Shown here: positions 22,611 through 29,110 of the stretch, one piece after another
Layout: each line of letters begins with the position of its first letter
How positions within the stretch are numbered: the stretch's first letter is position 1
Origin: Flavobacteriales bacterium
GTDB taxonomy: Bacteria; Bacteroidota; Bacteroidia; Flavobacteriales_F; PHOS-HE28
Assembly (NCBI GenBank): GCA_017987895.1
Contig: JAGNSU010000006.1
Location: forward strand, 27,006-91,005
Length of the DNA: 64,000 nucleotides
Direction: 5' to 3'
The notes under the pieces: generated by a model
Seen by the model: only the letters and a program-made list of their open reading frames with translations
Database searches by the model: none
What the model was told of the DNA's origin: nothing
Translations under genes and position numbers: made by a program

Positions 22611-24137
22611 TCAACTCCCCACATCCATGCTCTGCAGTGGCTTTCGCGCGGGAGCGGTAAGCACCTCGCCATCCACCGAGAAGCGCGAGCCGTGGCAGGG
22701 ACAATCCCAACTGCGTTCGGCGCCGTTCCATGCCACCGTGCATTTGATGTGGGAGCAGGCGGGATCCACCGCATGTAAGAGCCCCGCTTCGTCCCGGTGC
22801 AAAGCGATGGACCGGCCTTCGTGCTGCACCACCCGTCCGTCGCCTTTCGCGAGATCATCGAGTTCCTTCATACCCTTCGCGGGGAATGGTGCAGCTACAA
22901 GATGGCCCACCACATCGGCGGCCTCCTTCACGAAGTTGCCAAAGCCTGCGATGAGGCTGACCCGCGCGGGATCGAACACTTCTTCATACGGGCTGCTGTT
23001 CGTGGTGATCAGATCGGTGAGGACGATGGAGGCCAGCGTACCCAGTGTGATACCATTGCCGTTGAACCCTGTGGCCACATGGATGCGTTCGTCGGCCATG
23101 GGAAGCCTCCCGATGTAGGGTAGGCCATCGGCGGGCTCGAAGTATTGGGAGGACCATTGGTGGGTGATGGCTTCCACCGGATAGAGGGAGCGCACATGGG
23201 CTTCGAGTTCCTGGAAGCGCTTGGTCGTGTCCTCCTCGTGCCCGGTTTTATGATCGCAGCCGCCCGCGATGAGCAGCCGGACCCCGTCCACGTCTTCCGT
23301 TCGGTAATAGTGGTATGGATCCTCCATGTCGTACACTAAGGCAGCTGGCGGTTCGGCATTGGCCGCGAGCCGTGCGGAGAGCACATAGCTGCGATAGGGA
23401 GCATTGCGGAAGTGCAGGATATTGACCCCCGGCGGTATGTGGGTGGCATAGACCAAGTGGCGAGCGCGCACGATCCCACGCTCGGTGACGACCTCCAGCG
23501 CTTCCTCTTTTGGCTCCACCTCCAGGACCCGGCAGCCTTCCAGCAAGTTACCTCCCGCGGTCTTGTAAGCAGCGGCCAAGCCGTGTATGTACCGTGTAGG
23601 ATGGAATTGGGCCTGTCCGGTAAAGCGGGCGGCTTTCACAAAGGGTTTTGGGAACGGCATACGCTCGACGAAGTCGGCGGGCAAGCCAACCGCCCGCGTC
23701 CCCTCCACGATCTTGTCCAATTCCTCCGCTTGTGAAGCGTCCTGTGCGAATAGGTAGGCATCGCGTTCGAGCCAATGACATGTGGGCGCATGGAGGCCGG
23801 CCCAGTGCTGTATACGGCCCACCGCTTCGAGCGCGCCACGCGCCACCAGCTTGGCCTGCTCCTCGCCGAATTTTGAGATCATCCGGTCGTAGCTCAGTTC
23901 CAGGATGGTGTTGATGTGGGCGGACGTACCGCCCGTGGTACCGAAACCGATGTTCTTCGCTTCCAACACCAGACAGGTTCGCCCCGCGTTGCGTAAGGCC
24001 AGCGCTGTGCTCAGGCCCGTTATCCCTGCGCCCACCACCACAACATCCTGTATGTCGGTGGGCATTGCCACGGTGCTGTTGGTCGCCCCCGGCATGCTGG
24101 TCTGCCATAGGCTTTGTTGGTATCCATCCCTTTGCAT
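22611..24137 (-). CDS. FAD-dependent oxidoreductase with C-terminal Rieske [2Fe-2S] domain
   Basis: 508 residues. A Rossmann FAD motif (VVVVGAGITGLSTALALRNAG) follows a short lead. The DAO-type oxidoreductase body carries GTSAHINTI and FNGNGITLGTLA near its second FAD contact. The last 95 residues are a Rieske domain with CSH and CPCH cluster ligands (ACSHIKC, CPCHGSRF). This fusion resembles the YhfW/IPPP-type oxidoreductases, in which the cluster may pass electrons to the flavin; the substrate is unknown. The ATG at 24137 is a compromise: an in-frame upstream extension of 70 codons is Arg/Trp-rich and not family-like, and 24095 is also possible. It reads leftward, divergent from the GxxExxY gene. 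Confidence 0.87.
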   Translation of the reverse strand: MQRDGYQQSLWQTSMPGATNSTVAMPTDIQDVVVVGAGITGLSTALALRNAGRTCLVLEAKNIGFGTTGGTSAHINTILELSYDRMISKFGEEQAKLVARGALEAVGRIQHWAGLHAPTCHWLERDAYLFAQDASQAEELDKIVEGTRAVGLPADFVERMPFPKPFVKAARFTGQAQFHPTRYIHGLAAAYKTAGGNLLEGCRVLEVEPKEEALEVVTERGIVRARHLVYATHIPPGVNILHFRNAPYRSYVLSARLAANAEPPAALVYDMEDPYHYYRTEDVDGVRLLIAGGCDHKTGHEEDTTKRFQELEAHVRSLYPVEAITHQWSSQYFEPADGLPYIGRLPMADERIHVATGFNGNGITLGTLASIVLTDLITTNSSPYEEVFDPARVSLIAGFGNFVKEAADVVGHLVAAPFPAKGMKELDDLAKGDGRVVQHEGRSIALHRDEAGLLHAVDPACSHIKCTVAWNGAERSWDCPCHGSRFSVDGEVLTAPARKPLQSMDVGS

Positions 24138-24254
24138 GGTCTGTGGTTTGGCCCTATTCCCGCAGATCCATTGCCGTGCGGCACCGAGTGGCGGAATACC
24201 GCACCGGCGCGCAGTATCAGCCCACCCTTCGAACGATGTCCATGGGGTGGTTCC

Positions 24255-24275
24255 TCCCCAAGCGATCCTTGGGGA
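24255..24275. promoter_or_regulatory. Palindrome between divergent FAD-oxidoreductase and GxxExxY genes
   Basis: TCCCCAAG and CTTGGGGA are perfect 8-base arms around CGATC. The element lies in the divergent intergenic region, about 120 bases from each gene start, and may be an operator. No regulator is encoded next to it. Confidence 0.4.
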
Positions 24276-24375
24276 ATGCACACTCTTGGTCGATCGATCT
24301 GAAATGGTGGGAGTATCCGTGATCATCGCGCACCGCCGTCGCATCACGCCCTATCTTATGGGCACCGCGATCGCC

Positions 24376-24783
24376 ATGGAAGACGTCAGTGAGCTTACCC
24401 GAACCTCCCCGTGGGATGCGCGCGCGCAGGCATTGGTGGGCGCTGCTTTGGAAGTGCACAAGCAATTGGGCCCCGGTTTTCTGGAACCGGTCTATCAGGA
24501 GGCGCTTTCTCTGGAGTTCGTGTTGCGGGGCATTCCCTTCATGCGCGAGTTGCATGTGCCCGTGATCTACAAAGGCAAAATGCTCACCTGCTCCTTCCGT
24601 GCGGACTTCGTTTGTTACGAGGCGCTGGTGGTGGAGCTGAAGGCCCTACGCGCCCTTACGCGGAAGGACGACACCCAGATCCTGAACTACCTCAAGACCA
24701 CGGGGCACCTGCGCGGGCTGTTGTTCAACTTCGGGCAGCAGCGGTTGCAGTTCAAGCGTTTCGACCTGTCGCCATTTCCCTAA
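24376..24783 (+). CDS. GxxExxY family protein
   Basis: 135 residues starting MEDVSELTRTSPWDARAQAL. It contains the family signature GPGFLEPVYQEAL (GxxExxY), then ELHVPVIYKGKML and FRADFVCYEALVVELKAL, a PD-(D/E)XK-like D...ExK arrangement, and the usual ending LLFNFGQQRLQFKRF. The GxxExxY family (PF13366) is widespread in Bacteroidota and of unknown function; the nuclease-like fold is an inference from the ExK motif. The ATG at 24376 gives a typical length; 24358 is in the same frame. A strong hairpin follows seven bases after the stop. Confidence 0.9.
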   Translation: MEDVSELTRTSPWDARAQALVGAALEVHKQLGPGFLEPVYQEALSLEFVLRGIPFMRELHVPVIYKGKMLTCSFRADFVCYEALVVELKALRALTRKDDTQILNYLKTTGHLRGLLFNFGQQRLQFKRFDLSPFP

Positions 24784-24789
24784 AAGCGA

Positions 24790-24815
24790 CCGCCCCTCCG
24801 ATCAGGGAGGGGCGG
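24790..24815 (+). terminator. Terminator of the GxxExxY gene
   Basis: CCGCCCCTCC and GGAGGGGCGG form a perfect 10-bp stem with a 6-base loop, starting seven bases after the GxxExxY stop. No T-run follows. Confidence 0.7.
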
Positions 24816-25083
24816 CGGCCGAAAGTGGGTAAGTGTGCAACACCAGCCCACATGCGAAGACGGTTCGCATAGTGATCGTTCCATCGGGGTGAGCTTCATG
24901 TTCTCGCAATAAGGGACGTGCCCCTAGCGGGCGTGCCTGGATCGCGGCGGCGGACCGAGCGCATGGGGAAGTGTGCGGTGTTCTGGGGCATCGTTTCCAC
25001 GAGGGTTCCTCCCACTGAGCCGTGCAGTTCCTTGTGCATCCTGGGCGCAGGGTTGCGGCATGAACATGGAGTGCCCTTTCCGC

Positions 25084-25557
25084 ATGCACACCTATCTACG
25101 CGCTCTCCTTTTGCTGTTCGTCATCGTTTACTTGAGGCCCAGTGCGGGTCTCGCACAGAGCGACCGCATCCGAGCGATCCAGATGTGGTTCACCAACCTG
25201 GATCCGGCGCAAATGCAGCAGCGTGCGCCGTTGAAATGCAAGCTCGTGAAGCGTAACGTGGCGGACTATGGCAAGGTCTACGCGCAGGTAAGGACCCAAG
25301 CCGATCGGAACGACGGCTCGTCCACCTTCGTGCTACACCTGCGGCGGGCGCTGAACAAGGATGACCTTGCCCAACGCATGCATCTCTATTTGGAGACAGC
25401 GAGGAGATCACCGGCATGGGCGTTCGATGGCATCGTGATGATCACCTTCGCGGATGGCGGCACCACTACGGTGAACATGGGCCGTGTGGAACTGGGCAGC
25501 GCCCCTGGCTTGTCGCACTATTGGGATCGTGCGCTCTCCAGCTTGGAGAGCGAATGA
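25084..25557 (+). CDS. Secreted hypothetical protein (157 aa)
   Basis: 157 residues. Signal peptide MHTYLRALLLLFVIVYLRPS with cleavage near GLAQ, then SDRIRAIQMWFTNLDPAQMQ, a Lys/Arg-rich strand region, and a C-terminal part (WAFDGIVMITFADGGTTTVN) with beta character. It is predicted to be periplasmic. No family is recognised. An ATG at 25060 would add eight residues (MNMECPFR) before the signal peptide; I prefer 25084 because it gives a compact signal. The stop overlaps the ATG of the next frame (25554) in an ATGA pattern, possibly an operon. Confidence 0.65.
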   Translation: MHTYLRALLLLFVIVYLRPSAGLAQSDRIRAIQMWFTNLDPAQMQQRAPLKCKLVKRNVADYGKVYAQVRTQADRNDGSSTFVLHLRRALNKDDLAQRMHLYLETARRSPAWAFDGIVMITFADGGTTTVNMGRVELGSAPGLSHYWDRALSSLESE

Positions 25558-25889
25558 CCGACCGCTTGACCGCGCTCCCGTTCAAGCAGCAGGTCGCTGA
25601 CAGCCTCCCCCGCCGCATCCGATCAACAGCACAAGAGGCCGTTCGTACTCTTTATAGTCACGTCCTCGCAGTTCAAACGTGCGCCGGTACTTGGTCCGCG
25701 GTTTGTCCATTCCGGGCCGATGAGTTCCAGCGAATATGCACCCTGGCCAATGGGCACGGACCTCGCGAACGACAGGCGAAAAGCTACCGCTTGCACGACC
25801 GTGCGCCCGAAGGATATGTTCTGAATGCTCGGTCTAGAGAAGCATGCGGGTCGTTGGGCAAGCGTGCGAAAATGGATGATCGACCATGA
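25554..25889 (+). CDS. Possible ATGA-linked protein between two hypothetical genes (111 aa)
   Basis: The frame starts by overlapping the stop of the upstream secreted-protein gene (ATGA) and ends by overlapping the start of the downstream membrane-protein gene (ATGA), an arrangement typical of operons. The first 20 codons use the local codon preference (MTDRLTALPFKQQVADSLPR). The later part has unusual codons (AGA, ATA, TCT) and a composition unlike protein, so it may be a chance frame. A 42-residue frame on the opposite strand (25582-25710) is a rival reading of the same DNA. If neither is real, this 330-base gap holds nothing recognisable. Confidence 0.3.
   Translation: MTDRLTALPFKQQVADSLPRRIRSTAQEAVRTLYSHVLAVQTCAGTWSAVCPFRADEFQRICTLANGHGPRERQAKSYRLHDRAPEGYVLNARSREACGSLGKRAKMDDRP
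25582..25710 (-). CDS. Possible small basic protein on the opposite strand (42 aa)
   Basis: A 42-residue frame starting MDKPRTKYRRTFELRGRDY and continuing KEYERPLVLLIG before a Gly/Cys tail. The first 30 residues look protein-like (basic and aromatic, alternating strand pattern). It lies inside the rightward frame 25554-25889, and only one of the two is likely to be translated. No family or ribosome-binding site is recognised. Confidence 0.28.
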   Translation of the reverse strand: MDKPRTKYRRTFELRGRDYKEYERPLVLLIGCGGGGCQRPAA

Positions 25890-26341
25890 GATCCACCTCG
25901 CCTCACTTCGCTGAAGAGCGACGGCTTCGTACCCGCGTCAAGCTGGCGTTCGCACAAGGGACCTATGATCTGGTAGGCGCGCTCTGGCCGCTGTTGAGCA
26001 TGGCGAGCTTCGAGGAAGTAATGGGGAACAAACGGGATGAATGGCTGGTTCGGAGCGTCGCGGGCATTCTGCTCGTGCTGGGGTCGCTTCTCGTCCACGA
26101 TGCGTTCTTCCACCGCCACATCGCGCGGACCTTGCGGATCATGGCCACCGGGATCTCCCTGGTCCTTGGCGTGGTCGCGATCTTCTCTTCCCTATCAGGT
26201 CGCGTATCCTGGCTGTATTTGCCGGACGGCGTGATCCATATCGCGTTCGCTGTGGGATGGATCCTGCTCGCACGGCGGCCTTGGAAACTAGGGCGGCGAG
26301 GGCATCAGGAGCCCGATGCGCTCCAGGCGGATGACGTGTGA
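25886..26341 (+). CDS. Multi-pass membrane protein, unknown (151 aa)
   Basis: 151 residues starting MRSTSPHFAEERRLRTRVKL. It has about four membrane segments (GTYDLVGALWPLLSMASF, SVAGILLVLGSLLVHDAFF, IMATGISLVLGVVAIFSSLSG and GVIHIAFAVGWILLA) and a basic, polar C-terminal tail. Small four-helix proteins of this layout occur in many Bacteroidota with no assigned function. The start overlaps the stop of the preceding frame (ATGA). It is convergent with the leftward gene at 26400. Confidence 0.68.
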   Translation: MRSTSPHFAEERRLRTRVKLAFAQGTYDLVGALWPLLSMASFEEVMGNKRDEWLVRSVAGILLVLGSLLVHDAFFHRHIARTLRIMATGISLVLGVVAIFSSLSGRVSWLYLPDGVIHIAFAVGWILLARRPWKLGRRGHQEPDALQADDV

Positions 26342-26399
26342 ACTCAGGCCCAAGCCTAGAAAGGAAGGATCGAACGACGATGCGGAGATCGATCCATCA

Positions 26400-26633
26400 T
26401 CATCTCGCTTCGTCGTCGGCGAACTGTTCTCCCTCTGTGGGCCTACCCATGGCCAGATCAACCGGGTCACGCTTCTGTTCGCGCGCCTGACGCAAGATCA
26501 GATCCGTACCTGCCACCGGGTTGGTATGGTCGAGCGCCATGCGATCGAAGACGCGCTCGATCACCGCGCTAGGGAACGCGTGTTTGTCCGCCAGAGCGCG
26601 TAGTTGATCGGGAGTGATCCTAGACCTGTTCAT
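26400..26633 (-). CDS. Hypothetical small protein (77 aa)
   Basis: 77 residues starting MNRSRITPDQLRALADKHAF. Mostly helical and charged: PSAVIERVFDRMALDHTNPV, then LRQAREQKRDPVDLA and an acidic tail. No Cys, signal peptide or membrane segment. The frame opens 12 codons earlier but those residues look non-coding. No family is recognised. It shares strand and orientation with the 26735-27265 gene, separated by a hairpin. Confidence 0.55.
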   Translation of the reverse strand: MNRSRITPDQLRALADKHAFPSAVIERVFDRMALDHTNPVAGTDLILRQAREQKRDPVDLAMGRPTEGEQFADDEAR

Positions 26634-26693
26634 GCTGTTCCGTTCTGATCCGATACATCCATTTCCCATGCCGCCATGTTACCAATGCAAAGA

Positions 26694-26711
26694 GCCGCTC
26701 AACTGAGCGGC
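26694..26711 (-). terminator. Terminator of the Spy-like membrane-anchored gene
   Basis: GCCGCTC and GAGCGGC form a 7-bp stem with an AACT loop, 23 bases after the stop of the leftward gene at 26735. On the minus strand the sequence continues CTCTTTGC, a modest T-rich tail. Confidence 0.65.
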
Positions 26712-26734
26712 CCCTGTGCATTTGGAAGAGCGCG

Positions 26735-27265
26735 TTACGGCTGGACCTTCTTCGGTTCCGAGGTTCCACCTGGGGCGGGCCGGCCACCTGGCTTGGTGGA
26801 TGCCGGGTTGTGACGGAGGTACCAACGATCGTAAGTCTCGGGCGTCAGGACTTTGCGGATCTCGCCATTCCGTCGATCGTTCAGTGAACGAAAGTCAGGG
26901 TGGCTCATGGGGTCTTTCCCCAGGGCCTCGTATTCCGGTTGGTAGCGGGTATCGATCTCGCGCAGCCGTTGCATCTGGTCCGCGGGGATACTGAACTCCC
27001 GGCCCATATTGTCATCGAAAGTCCGCCATCCGCGGCTGGTCGTCTGGTGAGCGGACTGTGGCCTGGCCGTGGAGTTGGGGGTGGTCTGTGCCTGGGTCGT
27101 CAATGCACCGAGTAGGACAACGGCGGTCACGATCTTTCGCACACTGTTCGGTGCTTGGAAGGTGGGTTGAACGAAGCGACGCTTGGGCCGCTCAAAAGGC
27201 GCCGGCTGCGGTGTCTCCTCGGGTGTAGGGGCAGGTAACGGTTGAAATGGTTTGTTGGTGCTCAT
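26735..27265 (-). CDS. Membrane-anchored protein with Spy/LTxxQ-like helical region
   Basis: 176 residues from ATG 27265 (MSTNKPFQPLPAPTPEETPQ). A Pro-rich basic cytosolic lead is followed by one hydrophobic segment (VRKIVTAVVLLGALTTQAQ, about 43-60). The remainder is a helical domain with IPADQMQRLREIDTRYQPEY, HPDFRSLNDRRNGEIRKVL and LTPETYDRWY. The LTPExYxxW ending and REID pattern resemble periplasmic Spy/LTxxQ-like proteins and the small secreted protein at 39769-40116. It may bind unfolded proteins or metals under envelope stress; this is inference. The C-terminus is Pro/Gly-rich. A terminator follows. Confidence 0.7.
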   Translation of the reverse strand: MSTNKPFQPLPAPTPEETPQPAPFERPKRRFVQPTFQAPNSVRKIVTAVVLLGALTTQAQTTPNSTARPQSAHQTTSRGWRTFDDNMGREFSIPADQMQRLREIDTRYQPEYEALGKDPMSHPDFRSLNDRRNGEIRKVLTPETYDRWYLRHNPASTKPGGRPAPGGTSEPKKVQP

Positions 27266-27672
27266 GGTCGATCTGTGTTTGTAACGAACAAGAAGCATAT
27301 ATCACTCCCACGGCGTTCTCTGTATCACAAGCGTGAGCGGAACCCATGGACCTCAACGCATTGATCTTCTCGCCCGGACCATCCGGATCGGGGAGCCAGT
27401 ATCACAACTCGTACTGGATCGTGTGTTCGTTTCCACATTCCCGCTCGAAGCATTACCAGTATGCTGCTTTGCGAGCGCGAACGATCGAGCCCGCAGGAAC
27501 GGCTGACCCGAACATGGCTCACGCTACCTCCATCACAATGTGAAGGTTCGACGGGATCCGACCGTCGAACGGCTACCCCACGTAGGGGAAGATCCGCTCG
27601 TTCCGCCATCGCAAATGTGCAGGGTATACCGTTCGGCCCGATGATCGCGATCCTTCAGGAAACACAACTACC
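27266..27672. other. Intergenic stretch of about 410 bases
   Basis: No convincing gene is seen. It separates a leftward gene from the rightward PA2169-family gene and so should hold two promoters. The only structured element noticed is the palindrome at 27573-27591. Confidence 0.45.
27573..27591. promoter_or_regulatory. Palindrome CCCC-ACGTA-GGGG upstream of the PA2169-family gene
   Basis: CTACCCCACGTAGGGGAAG has CCCC and GGGG arms five bases apart, centred about 91 bases before the start of the PA2169-family gene. A very similar site (CCCC-ATGTC-GGGG) lies about 107 bases before the DksA-like gene. A shared operator is plausible. Confidence 0.45.
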
Positions 27673-28134
27673 ATGGCACTGAAGGACGATATGACCCAAC
27701 TGAACAACATCCATGATCTGTTGGAGGATAGCCGCAAGGGCTACACGGAAGCGGCGGAACGCGCCGAAGCGGGACATGTAAAGGAGCTGCTGCGCCACTT
27801 GAGCACGAGCCGGACCAGCTTGATCGAAGCCGTCGCGGCGTTGCGGCGCAAAGCGGACCCCGAGGCGACACCACGCGAAGGCGGTACGCTGAAGGGCGAC
27901 CTGCACCGCGCCTGGATGGACCTGCGTGATGCATTGAGCAAAAGCGAGAACGCCAATGTGTTGAGCGAGTGCGAGCGGGGCGAGGAGTTCCTTTTGATGC
28001 GGTATGATGAAGTGGTCGAGAAGGAAGTGGCCCCTGAGACCTATGCCTTGGCACAAAGCCAGCGCGCTGTAGTAGAGGGCAACCTGGAGCGGATCAAGGA
28101 CCTGCGCAAGCGCTTCGAACACGTCGAGCATTGA
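27673..28134 (+). CDS. PA2169 family four-helix-bundle protein (DUF2383)
   Basis: 153 residues starting MALKDDMTQLNNIHDLLEDS. Four long amphipathic helices with RKGYTEAAERAE, LLRHLSTSRTSLIEAVAAL, LHRAWMDLRDAL and CERGEEFLLMRYDEVVE match the PA2169/DUF2383 family in length and motif order. The His/Glu pattern suggests a ferritin-like bundle that might bind metal. Members are cytosolic and associate with stress genes. The gene stands alone, with a palindrome about 90 bases upstream. The ATG at 27673 is clear. Confidence 0.9.
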   Translation: MALKDDMTQLNNIHDLLEDSRKGYTEAAERAEAGHVKELLRHLSTSRTSLIEAVAALRRKADPEATPREGGTLKGDLHRAWMDLRDALSKSENANVLSECERGEEFLLMRYDEVVEKEVAPETYALAQSQRAVVEGNLERIKDLRKRFEHVEH

Positions 28135-28414
28135 TCGCGACGGCGTCCGCTGCGTGTGATCGACCGTCCCGCATGTGCGGCGCCCTGCGACCGGGATCCT
28201 CGGAACGCGGGGTGCCGCCATGGATGCGCGCGACATCAACGCGGAGGGGACCTTTCATGAGCATGTGCGCGCTCCCCGTGTGCTTCGCACCTGCACACCC
28301 GGAGAAAGAAGGCCGACCGATACACTGCTAGGGGGCACCTTCTTCCATGTGGACCAAGGCTTGTGCGGCCACATGGCGCGCGTTTGGCTCTTAAGCAACA
28401 AAACACACAGAACC

Positions 28415-29011
28415 ATGAGAACCCATACCCTGCTGATCGCGTTGCTCTCCACCTCGCTGCAAGCGCAGACCACCCATACGCTGGTGGCGAGCGATTTCCA
28501 ATTCACACCGGACCTGCTCACAATTCAAAGTGGCGACAGTGTGCACCTATTCCTGGGTGCAGGTCATTCCTTCACACAGGTTTCCTCTACTACCTGGAAC
28601 CTTGGCCAAGGTTATCCGACGCTCGGCCTGGACATCGGGGTTTTTCCGCAGGCCACCGAGCACATGCTGGCGCCGCAAACTCCGGATACCCTGTACTACG
28701 TCTGCGTACCCCATGTGAACATGGGCATGAAGGGGAGGATCGTGATCTTGCCCAGTACGATAGGAATGGACGAGAGCGCTCTTTCCAATGCGCCACTGTA
28801 TCCGAACCCCGTCGTGGACCAATTGAGGATCCCCGGTGCCATTGCTTTCCGGGTCCGCCTGTACGATCCCATGGGTCGCATGGCGCTGGATGCACCGGTG
28901 CGAGGGGGCTTTGTGGATGTACGCGGGATCGCCTCAGGTCAGTATCTCGTACATGTGCTGAACGCCCAAGGAGGGTTGCTGCAACGGGAGGTGGTGTTGG
29001 TGTTGGAGTGA
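28415..29011 (+). CDS. Secreted blue-copper (plastocyanin-like) protein with T9SS sorting domain
   Basis: 198 residues. Signal peptide MRTHTLLIALLSTSLQAQ. Residues 20-112 are a cupredoxin domain: FQFTPDLLTIQSGDSV and the copper ligands His51 (GAGHSF), Cys97, His100 and Met105 (CVPHVNMGMKG), the CxxHx4M spacing of type I copper proteins. Residues about 120-198 (LYPNPVVDQLRIPG to VRLYDPMGRMALDA to GIASGQYLVHVLN) are a type IX secretion sorting domain. It is predicted to be an exported electron carrier or copper protein outside the cell; its redox partner is unknown. The ATG at 28415 opens the signal peptide. A strong terminator follows. Confidence 0.9.
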   Translation: MRTHTLLIALLSTSLQAQTTHTLVASDFQFTPDLLTIQSGDSVHLFLGAGHSFTQVSSTTWNLGQGYPTLGLDIGVFPQATEHMLAPQTPDTLYYVCVPHVNMGMKGRIVILPSTIGMDESALSNAPLYPNPVVDQLRIPGAIAFRVRLYDPMGRMALDAPVRGGFVDVRGIASGQYLVHVLNAQGGLLQREVVLVLE

Positions 29012-29040
29012 AACAGCCAGAGATCGCTTATAGCTTGAAC

Positions 29041-29063
29041 GGCCCGGACCTATTGTCCGGGCC
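29041..29063. terminator. Bidirectional terminator between the blue-copper gene and ligD
   Basis: GGCCCGGAC and GTCCGGGCC form a perfect 9-bp stem with a CTATT loop, followed by TTCGTCATT on the plus strand. It lies between convergent genes ending at 29011 and 29111. Confidence 0.75.
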
Positions 29064-29110
29064 TTCGTCATTGATCCTCGCCATCAAGTATCGGAGCGTT
29101 CGCGACCGGA

